In this document: piece by piece, positions 17,570 to 27,225 of the stretch
Numbering within the stretch: position 1 is the first letter of the stretch
Layout: each line of letters begins with the position of its first letter
Source: SIG307 sp964545045
GTDB lineage: Bacteria > Bacillota > Clostridia > Lachnospirales > Lachnospiraceae
Assembly: GCA_964545045.1 (NCBI GenBank)
Contig: CAZJEN010000005.1
Location: 53,215-117,214, forward strand
Direction of reading: 5' to 3'
DNA: 64,000 bases
Made by a program: the position numbers and the translations under genes
Notes under the pieces: generated by a model
Told to the model about the DNA's origin: nothing
The model's database searches: none
The model's input: the letters and a program-made list of their open reading frames with translations, nothing else

Positions 17570-19086
17570 TATTCTTTCTCACCTCCGGCAATCGTACTCA
17601 TAATCATGCTCTGGGTCAGTTCATCTCCCGAAAGCTCGCCTACCACCTTACGGTCACGCATTACAACCAGACGGGAACAGGTTCTGAGCATTTCGTCGGT
17701 TTCGGAAGAAATAAAGGTTACGGACACACCTTCGGAGGCCAGCTTTAATACCAGCTTCTGAATATCTACCTTCGTACCCACATCAATACCTCTGGTCGGC
17801 TCATCCAGAATCAAATACTCCGGATGGGTCAGGAGCCAGCGTGCAAGAATTACCTTCTGCTGATTACCGCCGGACAAGGACTTAATCGGGGTATCCGCAG
17901 ATGCGGTCTTAATATCCAGTAACTTTATATATTCCTCCGCAAACTTATTCGCTTCCGCCTTGGAGAACGGACGGAAAAATCCCTTTAAAACCTGAAGTGC
18001 CAGAATAATATTCTCGCGCACCGACAAATCTCCTACGATACCGTCTCTCTTACGGTCCTCCGGAAGATATCCGATGCCCTGCTTCATCGCATCCAAAGGC
18101 TTTGCAATCTTTACGGTCTTTCCGTTCTTCTTTGTAATTCCGCCCAGCACTCTGTCCGCACCGAAAATTGCCCGGACACATTCGCTTCGTCCGGAACCCA
18201 GAAGGCCCGTAAAGCCGTTTACCTCACCCTTCTTTATAAGAAAATCAAACGGTTTGATTCCCGCATCGCTGACAAGTCCTTCTGCCGCAAATACCGACAG
18301 TCCGGCATCTTCGCCCGCATATACCGCATGCTCTCCGCGAATATCCGACATATCATCCATTTCCTTGCCTAACATCTTTGCAACCAGCTGTATCCGCGGA
18401 AGGTCCTTGATTTCAAACTCTCCCACCAGCTTACCGTCACGCAACACCGTGATTTTGTCACAAATCTCGTATACCTGGTCTAAGAAATGGGTTACGAAAA
18501 TAATGCCGACGCCTCTCTTCTTTAAGTCGCGCATTAATTTAAACAGCTTCTCTACCTCCTGCTCATCCAAAGAGGACGTAGGCTCATCTAAAATCAATAC
18601 CTTACAATCCATGTCTACCGCCCGTGCGATAGCCACCATCTGCTGTACCGCAATGGAACAGCTGGACAGTTCCTGGGTTGCGGTTGCCGGAATGTCCAAA
18701 GATTTTAAAATCTTCTCCGCATCCGCATTCATCTTCTTCCAGTCCCGAAGCATTGACGACGTACGGCCGATGTACATATTTTCAGCCACCGAAAGGTTCG
18801 GGCAAAGAGTAATCTCCTGATACACGGTACTGATTCCCAGATTCTGCGCATCCTGCGGAGAACGAATCACTACCGCCTTTTCGTGTCCTTCCAGATAAAT
18901 CTCGCCGTCGTCCTTTTCATATACACCCGTCAATACCTTGATTAACGTGGACTTTCCGGCACCGTTTTCGCCCATCAGCGCATGAACCTCACCCCTACAA
19001 AGTTTGAAATCCACGCCCTGCAAAGCACGCACGCCCGGGAAGCTCTTATGAATATTTTTCATTTCCAATACAATATTATCTTTCAC
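17569..19086 (-). CDS. ytfR: Sugar ABC transporter ATPase with two nucleotide-binding domains (YtfR-like)
   Basis: A 505-residue fused double ATPase of the monosaccharide importer class. Domain 1 has Walker A GENGAGKS and Walker B DCKVLILDEPTSSLD. Domain 2 has a degenerate P-loop (GLLGSGRSE), signature LSGGNQQKV and Walker B PEYLILDEPTRGID. Of two in-frame GTG codons, the one at 19098 lies inside the AAGGAG ribosome binding site, so I chose the GTG at 19086. It follows the binding-protein gene after a strong hairpin, so it is probably made in smaller amounts than that protein. Confidence 0.92.
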   Translation of the reverse strand: MKDNIVLEMKNIHKSFPGVRALQGVDFKLCRGEVHALMGENGAGKSTLIKVLTGVYEKDDGEIYLEGHEKAVVIRSPQDAQNLGISTVYQEITLCPNLSVAENMYIGRTSSMLRDWKKMNADAEKILKSLDIPATATQELSSCSIAVQQMVAIARAVDMDCKVLILDEPTSSLDEQEVEKLFKLMRDLKKRGVGIIFVTHFLDQVYEICDKITVLRDGKLVGEFEIKDLPRIQLVAKMLGKEMDDMSDIRGEHAVYAGEDAGLSVFAAEGLVSDAGIKPFDFLIKKGEVNGFTGLLGSGRSECVRAIFGADRVLGGITKKNGKTVKIAKPLDAMKQGIGYLPEDRKRDGIVGDLSVRENIILALQVLKGFFRPFSKAEANKFAEEYIKLLDIKTASADTPIKSLSGGNQQKVILARWLLTHPEYLILDEPTRGIDVGTKVDIQKLVLKLASEGVSVTFISSETDEMLRTCSRLVVMRDRKVVGELSGDELTQSMIMSTIAGGEKE

Positions 19087-19114
19087 CGGTGCTTTCACTC
19101 CTTACAATTTTTAA

Positions 19115-19163
19115 AAGAAGCGCGGACCAGCGTAGAACTTCTTTACACTTTACCGCGCTTCTT
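19115..19163 (-). terminator. Attenuating hairpin between ytfQ and ytfR
   Basis: A perfect 11-bp stem (AAGAAGCGCGG with CCGCGCTTCTT) with a 27-base loop, followed on the minus strand by a short T run. It ends about 30 bases before the ytfR start. Such a partial terminator would raise binding protein over membrane components. Confidence 0.7.
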
Positions 19164-19193
19164 GGCATTTATGAAAATTATAGTTTTGGCAAA

Positions 19194-20159
19194 TTAGATA
19201 CCGTACTTATCTACATCTTCCTGGGTAATGGTGCTTGCATCGAAGCCCTTCTCATCCATGATGATAACCTTCTCGGTAATGGTCTCGCCAGCCTCTAACT
19301 TCTTGATGATTTCATCGATATAAGAAGCCTGGAACGGGTTACACTGACCGTCGTAGTTCCAGTTCTGCTTTAAGAGTTCTTCAAGAGCCCACTTATTGCA
19401 GTCAAAGCCCATAACGATTACATCCTTGCCGACACCGTGGGAGATGTTTGCCTTATCAAGAGCTGCCACAGCACCCTTAGCCATATCGTCGTTCTCAGCG
19501 TAGATTACGTTGAAGGACTTGCCGGAATCGATAACAGACTGTACAATCTGCTGTGCCTTCTCTGCGTTCCACTCAGCGGTCTGCTGGGTAACAAGATTCC
19601 AGTTGTCGTTTGCTGCTACCTCTGCATCAAGAGCACCGGTACGACCCTTCTGAGCTGCGGAACCCATAACACCCTGGATGTGGATTACGTTGTACTCAGC
19701 AAGATTCTGACCCTTTAACCAATCAACTGCGGTCTGACCTTCCTTAGCCATATCGGAAACGATGGAAGCCACATAGAGACTGTCGTCTGCGTCAATGGTA
19801 CGGTCGAAAAGAATAACCTGTACGCCTTCCTTCTGAGCATCCTTTAATACAGAATCCCAACCTGCGGTATCTGCTGCGGAAAGAAGGAGATAGTCTACAC
19901 CGTCCTGAATGAACTGCTGAGCGGAAGCAATCTGCTCATCGTTCTTCAAGCTGTAAGCAAAGGATGCATCATATCCGTTTGCTTCGGTAAACATTGCCTT
20001 TAAGTCTGCGTCGTTTGCGGTACGGTAACCGGACTCGTTCGGATCGTTGTTGATAATACCAACCTTAATTAATCCGTTGTCCTCGGTCTTGCCGCCGCAT
20101 GCAACCATGGAAAATACCATAGCGGTTGCCATCAATACTGCTAAAATTTTCTTCTTCAT
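19194..20159 (-). CDS. ytfQ: Sugar ABC transporter substrate-binding lipoprotein (YtfQ-like)
   Basis: A 321-residue type 1 periplasmic binding protein with a lipoprotein signal peptide (VFSMVA-C lipobox). It matches galactofuranose-type binders (GIINNDPNESGYRTAN, YLLLSAADTAGWDSVL, VILFDRTIDADD). The first gene of the importer set, with a GAGGAGG site and codon choice that looks more optimised than its neighbours, consistent with high expression. A hairpin follows it. The 144-base gap upstream holds a T-rich tract and probably an internal promoter, although I cannot place its hexamers firmly. Confidence 0.92.
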   Translation of the reverse strand: MKKKILAVLMATAMVFSMVACGGKTEDNGLIKVGIINNDPNESGYRTANDADLKAMFTEANGYDASFAYSLKNDEQIASAQQFIQDGVDYLLLSAADTAGWDSVLKDAQKEGVQVILFDRTIDADDSLYVASIVSDMAKEGQTAVDWLKGQNLAEYNVIHIQGVMGSAAQKGRTGALDAEVAANDNWNLVTQQTAEWNAEKAQQIVQSVIDSGKSFNVIYAENDDMAKGAVAALDKANISHGVGKDVIVMGFDCNKWALEELLKQNWNYDGQCNPFQASYIDEIIKKLEAGETITEKVIIMDEKGFDASTITQEDVDKYGI

Positions 20160-20303
20160 TATTCGTATCCTCCTCTGGATTTTTCAAGAATCACTCCGAC
20201 CCTTGATGTGTTATCATCATACTATCCGACGACAATAAATACCATAAAAATCCCTCGGAGAAAAGTTGATTTTTTTATTCTTCAACTGTGCGGTTTTATT
20301 TTT

Positions 20304-21773
20304 TTATGATTCCGGTTTGTTTTCCTCTTCTCTTTCCACATAAGGCACTAAAACACTAACAACCGTACCTTCTCCGTATTCGCTTTCGATGAAAATCCCG
20401 TAATCTCCCCCGAAATTCAAGCGAATACGCTCGTTTACGTTGTACAAACCGTAAATATCCTTTCCCGTAAGAACCTTGTTCAAAATACCGTCCTGCACCT
20501 GTGCCAAACGTTCCTTGGTAATGCCGATTCCGTTATCCTCAATACGCAATCTGCAACCGTTTTCTTCTTTGGAACAGGTAATACGAATCCGGCCTACACC
20601 GCGCTTGTTTTTGATTCCGTGGTACAACGCATTCTCCACCAACGGCTGAATCGTAATCTTAGGAAGCCGGCAGGCATACATTTCCTCCGGCACTTCAATT
20701 TCATACCGCAAAATATCCTGATAACGCACCTGTTGTATTTCCAAATAACTTCTGACGTGCTGCAGCTCATCCTTTAAAGTCACAATATCCTTTCCTCTGC
20801 TCAAAGTACTGCGGAAGAAATCAGAAAGACTTCCGACCATTGCAACCACTTTCTTCTGTTCCCCGGCTTCCGCCAGCCAGATAATCGTATCCAGTGTGTT
20901 ATATAAAAAATGAGGATTGATTTGCGCCTGCAGTAATTCAAACTCTGCCTTACGCAACCGAACCTGCTCTGTTGTCACCTGTTCCAGCAAATCATTAATT
21001 TTATCAATCATCGTATTCAACGAATCGCTGAGCGCCCGTACTTCCACACCGTTTTCCACATCCGACCGTACCGACAAATCCCCCTCCGCCACCTGTTTTG
21101 TTACTTTTTCGAGACGCAAAATCGGCCGGGTAATACTCAACGGAATAAAATAAGAAAGAAACAGCAAAAGAATGAAAATCGCTCCAAAAGCTATGAGTAA
21201 ATATTTTACTACCTCTTCAAAGAAGAGCTGCTGTTCCGCATGGGATTTCTGCAGTTCCTTTACCTCATAATGACTGTATTGGGACACACTCTCCTGTATC
21301 AGAGCCGTCACAATCTGCACATCATTCTCCCAAATTCGCAAATTGTCCTCATAACGGTTTCCTTCCGCCAGATTTTCCTCAATTCGCTGCTTATAAATCT
21401 CCAGATTATCTAAGTAACGTTTTACACTCTTCAGGCGGTTCTTGTTATCTTCCGAGGTTGTAAAGCTTTCCAACCCCTCCACAATCCTGTTTGCTTCCCG
21501 TAACATGGATTCCAGTTTCGATTCCTCCGGCGTTTTGTTTTCCACAATTACCAGATAGGTTTCATAGTCAAAATCTTTCTTAAAATCCAAACTGAACTCT
21601 CCGGCAACAACCGTAGAGTTCAGCATGCTCTCATAATTATGATTAATATCCCACAAATGATAAAAACAGAAAAACAGAAACAACACAAGCGGAACCAAAA
21701 GCAACAGGTAAGAATACCTGATTTTGGTTGCAAACGTAGAATTGTCATAAATCTGTTTCAGTCTTTTTCTCAC
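20304..21773 (-). CDS. Two-component sensor histidine kinase (YesM family)
   Basis: A 489-residue kinase: an N-terminal membrane helix (about 21-43), an extracellular helical sensor region to about 187, a second helix (188-212), a HAMP domain, the His_kinase phosphoacceptor motif INPHFLYNTLDTIIWLAE, and an HATPase_c domain with VENALYHGIKN and RIEDNGIGI. Kinases of this class usually control sugar-transport operons together with an AraC-type regulator. The start is GTG with a GGAGACG site, directly after the regulator stop. It probably responds to a sugar or to a liganded binding protein. Confidence 0.92.
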   Translation of the reverse strand: MRKRLKQIYDNSTFATKIRYSYLLLLVPLVLFLFFCFYHLWDINHNYESMLNSTVVAGEFSLDFKKDFDYETYLVIVENKTPEESKLESMLREANRIVEGLESFTTSEDNKNRLKSVKRYLDNLEIYKQRIEENLAEGNRYEDNLRIWENDVQIVTALIQESVSQYSHYEVKELQKSHAEQQLFFEEVVKYLLIAFGAIFILLLFLSYFIPLSITRPILRLEKVTKQVAEGDLSVRSDVENGVEVRALSDSLNTMIDKINDLLEQVTTEQVRLRKAEFELLQAQINPHFLYNTLDTIIWLAEAGEQKKVVAMVGSLSDFFRSTLSRGKDIVTLKDELQHVRSYLEIQQVRYQDILRYEIEVPEEMYACRLPKITIQPLVENALYHGIKNKRGVGRIRITCSKEENGCRLRIEDNGIGITKERLAQVQDGILNKVLTGKDIYGLYNVNERIRLNFGGDYGIFIESEYGEGTVVSVLVPYVEREEENKPES

Positions 21774-23396
21774 CTATTCGTCTCCTTCCGCATTTTTCCC
21801 GCCACGATACTGTGTCGGCGTCATCCCTTGTGTCTTTTTAAACAAATAAGAGAAATAGTGTGCATCCTTATAGCCCACCTCGACACTGATTTCACTGCTT
21901 CTTTTTCCGGTACAACGAAGTAACTCTTTCGCCTTCTGCATCCGGTACTCCGTCAGATATTTAATAAAGCTTTTCCCTGTCTGTTGACTGAAAATCATGC
22001 TCAGATGGTTCGGTGAAAAGTTCACATGAGAAGCCAGTACATTCAACGAAAGTTCCTCCTCCGCATAATGCTTCTCGATATAACCGATGACCTCATCCAA
22101 CACGTTCCGATAACGGTTCGAGGCCGCATTTTCTCGCAATTCCAGTGCATTTTTCATAATTTCGACCACATATGCCACCATGCTTTTCTCACTCTGCATG
22201 GACTCCGTCGAAACATCGGGAGCATCTATTTTCTCTCTCGGAATCGAAAGCTCTTCCAAAAATTCCGTCACGCAGAAATAAATATCCATTAAAACATACT
22301 GCCGGAAAATGGTGGAACTTAACGCTCCGCTTCCCATGGCTTTGAAAAATTCTTCCACAAAATAAATAACTTCTTCCTTTTGTCCCATTTTCAGGAAATC
22401 ACGAATTTTGCTACGGTCCATATCCTTCGGATTCACCTTACTCAGACTGAACTCATCTCTCGGAATCGAACGTGCCTCTTCTACCTCTTCAGCCCCCAAA
22501 ACCGCACTTTCTCTCACAAAATAGCGATGGGCAAATACATGACTTGCAGTTTCAAAGCACTGCGGCAATTCACTCATACGATTCACCGCTGCTCCGGTTC
22601 CGCCGAAATACCGAATATCCTTGTCATCCTCCAACAAACGTTCCAGCTCATCGATAAAGCTTTTCTGCTTTTCTTTCAATTCTTCTTCCGAATCTGCCCG
22701 AAACAAAAAGGCCACACCCTCCAGCTCCCTTTGGAACAACAGCAGTTTCTTGTTCTCTGCCAGCTCCGCTATCTGCTTTTCGATTTCAATCAATCGATTG
22801 GAGTATTCGTCGTGTCCCTGCTTTGCCGGTTGCATTTTAAATAAAAGGATATTATACCAAATAGCAGAAAGGTCTATCTCCAGTCTTCCCGCAAGTTCCA
22901 GCAATTCTGCCATACTCTTGGATCCGGTCACAAGATAATGGAACAGGTCCTTTCGCTCCTTTGCATACCCTTCCTTCATTTCCTTTATGTACTTTTCGCG
23001 AATGGCACGTTCCCTTTCCTTTTCCCTGATTTTCTCGGCAACGGCATCAATTTCCCTCAGCAAATCGGCCCCGTTAATCGGTTTTGTGAGATACTGCGCA
23101 ATTCCCAGTTTAATGCCTTCCTTGGCATACTCAAACTCTTCAAAGCCGGACAAAATCATAATTTCAATCCACGGCATTTCTTTTTTAATAAGTTTGCTCA
23201 ATGCCAAACCGTCCATAAACGGCATTCTAATATCCGTAATCACAATATCCGGCTTCAATTTTTGAATCAACGGATAAGCAAGCTCACCATCTCCCGCTTC
23301 TCCGCAAAACTCATAACCGTGCGCCTCCCAATCAATGGTCTTCTTTATACCTTCACGCACTACAAACTCATCTTCCACCAAAAAAATCTTAATCAT
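21774..23396 (-). CDS. Two-component response regulator with AraC-type DNA-binding domain (YesN family)
   Basis: A 540-residue regulator: receiver domain (MIKIFLVEDEFVVREGI, phosphoacceptor Asp in DIVITDIRMPFMDG, Lys in YLTKPI), a long helical linker, and a C-terminal AraC double helix-turn-helix (SPNHLSMIFSQQTGKSF and AHYFSYLFKKTQGMTP). The ATG at 23396 has a GGGAGACGGG site and overlaps the epimerase stop as ATGA; the longer reading frame has an unlikely cysteine-rich leader. It likely activates the transporter genes downstream and perhaps its own operon. Confidence 0.92.
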   Translation of the reverse strand: MIKIFLVEDEFVVREGIKKTIDWEAHGYEFCGEAGDGELAYPLIQKLKPDIVITDIRMPFMDGLALSKLIKKEMPWIEIMILSGFEEFEYAKEGIKLGIAQYLTKPINGADLLREIDAVAEKIREKERERAIREKYIKEMKEGYAKERKDLFHYLVTGSKSMAELLELAGRLEIDLSAIWYNILLFKMQPAKQGHDEYSNRLIEIEKQIAELAENKKLLLFQRELEGVAFLFRADSEEELKEKQKSFIDELERLLEDDKDIRYFGGTGAAVNRMSELPQCFETASHVFAHRYFVRESAVLGAEEVEEARSIPRDEFSLSKVNPKDMDRSKIRDFLKMGQKEEVIYFVEEFFKAMGSGALSSTIFRQYVLMDIYFCVTEFLEELSIPREKIDAPDVSTESMQSEKSMVAYVVEIMKNALELRENAASNRYRNVLDEVIGYIEKHYAEEELSLNVLASHVNFSPNHLSMIFSQQTGKSFIKYLTEYRMQKAKELLRCTGKRSSEISVEVGYKDAHYFSYLFKKTQGMTPTQYRGGKNAEGDE

Positions 23397-24646
23397 ACCC
23401 GTCTCCCCATCATTTCCTTTACCGCCGGTGCAACCGACACATCCGTCGGTCCGTAAGGAATCAACGTTGCCTGAAACGCATGATACAAATCGGATTTTCC
23501 CGGCCATACCGTCCCGATGACGCAGTTTTCCCGATTCATCTGATGGAACCAGGAGCCGTTTTCTTTATCATGCACCGTTTCATCCAGATATCGCATAAAC
23601 TCTGCATAATCGAAAGCATACTTTTCCTTCCCCGTTACCCGGTAAAGTACCGCCGAGGTATTGATTGCCTCTGCCAAAGTCCAATGCATCCGGTCATGCA
23701 CTACCGGCTTCCCTTCCCAGTCCGTGGTATACACAAGCCCCGGTGCGCCGTCTCTGTTCCAGGCATCCTCAATTGCCCGGTTGTATAATTGTTCCGCCGC
23801 TTCGATGTATTCCACAGCAGCCGTTGCATCCGTCTTATAGGTTGACAGTGCCCACTGGGTAATGAGCCGTGCCCATTCGATGCCGTGCCCCGGAGTTGCC
23901 CCGTAAGGCTTAAAAGGATCATCCGGTTTTTCTTTATTGCATTCCAAATCCGGCATCCAGTCCTTTGTAAAATGCTCCGGAATCCGCCAATCGTTCGCCT
24001 TTGCCCAGTCAATCACCCGGCTGATAATTCTGCCGGCACGCACCCGGTATTTTTCATCCGCGAGCGCATCCGCTGCCGCAAGAAACGCCTCCACCGTATG
24101 CATGTTGGCATTCAAGCCGCGATAATCGTCAAGTACCGTGAACTCTGTGTTCCAGGTATCGCAGGAAAGTCCCTCATCCTCATTCCAGAACTTGTCGTTG
24201 TACAAAGAAAGAGCCGCCGTAAGCAACGGTGCCGCCGTTTTGCCCCCCGCAAGATATGCGGAGGATGCCGCCAAAATCACGAAAGCGTGGGCATAACATT
24301 GCTTATTCGGCAATGGCTCACCGTCACAGGTCAGTCCTGCATACCAGCCGCCGTTTTCTTTATCATGAAGCTCACCTGTCAGTCCCTTTATCGCCGCCTC
24401 AGCCAACGGCGCACTGCCTTCATACCCCAGCATCGCGCCCATGCTGTATACATGGGCCATCCGACTCGTAATCCAGGTCTCTCTGCTACGCTCCTTCCAC
24501 GGTGTACCGTCATCTCCCAAATAATAGGAGCCGCCGCCCGGCGAAGGAAATCTTTGTCCGAAGGAAAGCAATTCCTCCCGCAGCTCTTTTAAAAAGCTGC
24601 GGTTTTCCTCCGTATCAATTTGATATTTCAAATTCAGATTACTCAT
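23393..24646 (-). CDS. AGE-family N-acylglucosamine 2-epimerase / mannose isomerase-like protein
   Basis: A 417-residue alpha/alpha-barrel protein of the AGE superfamily, cytoplasmic, with no signal peptide. Conserved segments include ETWITSRMAHVYSMG, NGGWYAGL, YAHAFVILAAS, LNANMHTVEAFLAA, PGHGIEWARL and HWTLAEAI, carrying the histidines and glutamates used in YihS-type aldose-ketose isomerases. Next to a beta-mannosidase the most sensible role is conversion of released mannose to fructose; N-acyl-mannosamine or disaccharide epimerisation are alternatives. It is in one operon with the regulator downstream (four-base overlap). Confidence 0.85.
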   Translation of the reverse strand: MSNLNLKYQIDTEENRSFLKELREELLSFGQRFPSPGGGSYYLGDDGTPWKERSRETWITSRMAHVYSMGAMLGYEGSAPLAEAAIKGLTGELHDKENGGWYAGLTCDGEPLPNKQCYAHAFVILAASSAYLAGGKTAAPLLTAALSLYNDKFWNEDEGLSCDTWNTEFTVLDDYRGLNANMHTVEAFLAAADALADEKYRVRAGRIISRVIDWAKANDWRIPEHFTKDWMPDLECNKEKPDDPFKPYGATPGHGIEWARLITQWALSTYKTDATAAVEYIEAAEQLYNRAIEDAWNRDGAPGLVYTTDWEGKPVVHDRMHWTLAEAINTSAVLYRVTGKEKYAFDYAEFMRYLDETVHDKENGSWFHQMNRENCVIGTVWPGKSDLYHAFQATLIPYGPTDVSVAPAVKEMMGRRV

Positions 24647-24720
24647 TTTTCTGCCCCGTTTCTGTAAACTTATCTTCTCCGTGAAGGTATTACGTAAAAA
24701 TCTTCCTTACATCGATTCAA

Positions 24721-27207
24721 CTAGCGAATATCGTAGACACTGCGGACACGTACACCTTCAACCTTGCCCCTTAAAATCTTAATTCTGCGTACCCCCGGCT
24801 CCATATCAAAATAATTATCCGAAAGTACCCAGTCTTCGTTTTCGTTTAAAAGCTCCACATCTTTTGCATAAGCCGCTGCCGTTACCACCAGTTCGTCTCC
24901 TTCTACCCGGACCTGAAGCTGCGGATTTGCAAACTTATAGTATTTCGGCTGACAGAATATAACACTGCCCTCACCGAGCACTTCACCGTTTTCCTTTAAT
25001 GTATAGGATACATGGGCACTATAAAGGTCGATCAGCGGAAGCGGTACCTTGTCCAACCATACTGCCGAAAGTGCCGGCACATGTATCTTTTCCTCCACAT
25101 AAGCCTTCACTTCACCCACAGCATCTCTGAGCTGCCACTCCACCGTCACATCCCTATCCTGCATGGTTTCATTACTGACATTAAAACGAACAGACTTGAT
25201 TACCTCGTACGGCTCCGCGTTGGGATTGGTGTCCTGGGTCAGAATTCCTTCCTCCTCACAGGACAAAAGCACCGGTGCAAAGAAACGTTTCGCATAATAG
25301 TGAAGCGCCTTCCAGCGGCCGTAATAGTCCACGGAAGACCAGCTTGCCACCGGCCAGCAATCGTTTAACTGCCAGATAACCGTGCCCATACAACGACCTC
25401 TCCAACGACGGAAATGCTCTACACCGTACCGGATGGCCTGCGCCTGCAACAGCTGGGACGCATACACAATCCGGTCAAAGGAGGTCGGATAAAGATAAGT
25501 CTGGGCCATGTAACTTGAAATCTTTCCGTTGGCCGCCGCATTTCTCTGATGCTTTTCCATCACATAGGAATAAATATTCCGATCCTCCGGAAGTGTAAAT
25601 GTCTCAATGGTTTTTACTGAAGGAAAGGCCTGGAAACCGAACTCGGACAAATAACGGAAATGGAACTTCCGGTACTCGGTAATCGGCTTGTTTCCGTGCC
25701 AGACATCCCAATAATGCACATCGCCCCGGTTCTCGTCGTTCGGCTCGTCAAAGCAGCCGCCGCTGGACGGACTGGCCGGCCAGTAAAAGGTCGCCGGGTC
25801 ATACTCCTTTAACAGCTTCGGGAAGATGTATTCATACATCTTGACATAGTCGCTTTGCTCCTTCGGGGAATTTACCCATTCTCCCTGTTTTACAAAAAGC
25901 TCCATTTCATTGTTGCCGCACCAAAGTCCCAGGGACGCATGATGGCGCAAACGTTTTACATTATCCTTAATTTCCGCAATAATATTCTCTTCAAAATCCT
26001 CCGACAAATCGTATACCGCACAGGCAAACATAAAGTCCTGCCACACAATAAGTCCCAATTCGTCACAGGCATCATAAAACCAATCCTCCGGATAATACCC
26101 GCCGCCCCAGACACGGATACTGTTAAAGTTTGCCGCCCTGGCATCCTCCAAAAGACGTCTGGTTCGTTCCGGACTCGTCCGGGCAATCAGATTATCCTCC
26201 GGAATGTAGTCTCCGCCCATAGCAAAAATCTCCACGCCGTTTACCTTATGAGCAAACTTCTCTCCGTAGGAATCCTTCTCTGTAGACATTTCCATAGTAC
26301 GAAGACCGATTTTTCTCGTCCAGGAGTCCATCACTTCTCCCTCCCGGAGCAGGAACACCTGCATCGTATAAAGCGGCTGTTCCCCGAAGCCCGCCGGCCA
26401 CCACAGCTGCGGATTCTCAATCCGAATCGGAGACTTACCGTCTCCCTGGGCAACCATCCTTCCCTTCGGGTCCAAAATCTGTACCTTAACAGAAAGCTCT
26501 CTAAGCTCCGGCTCCGCCTTAAGAAGCAACGCGCCGGAATCTCCGTAAACAAAATTCGTCGCCGATGCGGACTGTAGCTCTACCCTGGTATTTAACTCCA
26601 CGATGCCGTCTTCATGCCGCTGGGTAATATATGCGCTGTCGATTCTTGCCACATCATAGGCCACAAGCGACACTGGACGCCAAAAACCCGCACCGGGAAG
26701 TCTCGGCCCCCAGTCCCAACCGAACATGCAGTGAGCCTTTCGCAAATACGGGAAACCGCGCATCGCATCGGAAGTACCGTCCAAACGCTTCTGCGCATAC
26801 TTCTCACGAATGTACTCCGTCGGGGAATGAAATACGGCGCTTAATACATTATCGCCTGCCTTTAAAAGCGTCTTCACATCAAACTCCCAGGTTCTGTGCA
26901 TGTTATGCACGGAACCGATCAAAGTACCGTTCAGATAAAGGTCCGCCAAGGTATCGATTCCCTCAAAGCGTAACAATACCCTATCCCGCGCAAGAACTTT
27001 TTCATCCGCCGAAAATGTGGTTTGATATTCATACTCCTGCTCCGCCAGTTTGAGCGCTTCCAATTCATTGTCTCTGTAATACGGATCCTCGATTTCACCG
27101 TTCTTTAAAAGGTCCGAATAAAGGTCACCAGGCACAAAAGCCGGGATAAAATTATCCCAGCTTCTGTCCTTCATTATCCAATTTTGGTCTAATGAAATAT
27201 TAATCAT
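24721..27207 (-). CDS. Beta-mannosidase, glycoside hydrolase family 2
   Basis: An 828-residue cytoplasmic enzyme removing non-reducing beta-mannose. The N-terminal jelly roll (DLYLNGTLIGSVHNMHRTWEFDV), the segment FGWDWGPRLPGAGFW typical of GH2 beta-mannosidases, the TIM barrel with acid/base Glu in LWCGNNE (about residue 433) and nucleophile Glu in SEFGFQAFPS (about 523), and C-terminal beta domains are present. The ATG at 27207 has a GGTGGGG site; an upstream TTG two codons earlier is less likely. Lack of a signal peptide means that oligosaccharides must be imported first. The gene starts 18 bases after a chemoreceptor gene. Confidence 0.92.
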   Translation of the reverse strand: MINISLDQNWIMKDRSWDNFIPAFVPGDLYSDLLKNGEIEDPYYRDNELEALKLAEQEYEYQTTFSADEKVLARDRVLLRFEGIDTLADLYLNGTLIGSVHNMHRTWEFDVKTLLKAGDNVLSAVFHSPTEYIREKYAQKRLDGTSDAMRGFPYLRKAHCMFGWDWGPRLPGAGFWRPVSLVAYDVARIDSAYITQRHEDGIVELNTRVELQSASATNFVYGDSGALLLKAEPELRELSVKVQILDPKGRMVAQGDGKSPIRIENPQLWWPAGFGEQPLYTMQVFLLREGEVMDSWTRKIGLRTMEMSTEKDSYGEKFAHKVNGVEIFAMGGDYIPEDNLIARTSPERTRRLLEDARAANFNSIRVWGGGYYPEDWFYDACDELGLIVWQDFMFACAVYDLSEDFEENIIAEIKDNVKRLRHHASLGLWCGNNEMELFVKQGEWVNSPKEQSDYVKMYEYIFPKLLKEYDPATFYWPASPSSGGCFDEPNDENRGDVHYWDVWHGNKPITEYRKFHFRYLSEFGFQAFPSVKTIETFTLPEDRNIYSYVMEKHQRNAAANGKISSYMAQTYLYPTSFDRIVYASQLLQAQAIRYGVEHFRRWRGRCMGTVIWQLNDCWPVASWSSVDYYGRWKALHYYAKRFFAPVLLSCEEEGILTQDTNPNAEPYEVIKSVRFNVSNETMQDRDVTVEWQLRDAVGEVKAYVEEKIHVPALSAVWLDKVPLPLIDLYSAHVSYTLKENGEVLGEGSVIFCQPKYYKFANPQLQVRVEGDELVVTAAAYAKDVELLNENEDWVLSDNYFDMEPGVRRIKILRGKVEGVRVRSVYDIR

Positions 27208-27225
27208 ACACAATCCCCACCATTA

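Noticed and set aside
14236..20159. Labelling the importer firmly as a galactofuranose transporter
   Set aside because: The family resemblance is clear but the neighbouring beta-mannosidase and isomerase argue for another substrate, so specificity was left open.
23885..24592. Plus-strand frame of 235 codons opposite the AGE epimerase gene
   Set aside because: A mirror of a conserved gene; composition rich in Arg, Cys and His is typical of shadow frames.
25855..26577. Long plus-strand frame opposite the beta-mannosidase gene
   Set aside because: It is antisense to a strongly conserved GH2 enzyme, has no ribosome binding site and its translation resembles no protein.
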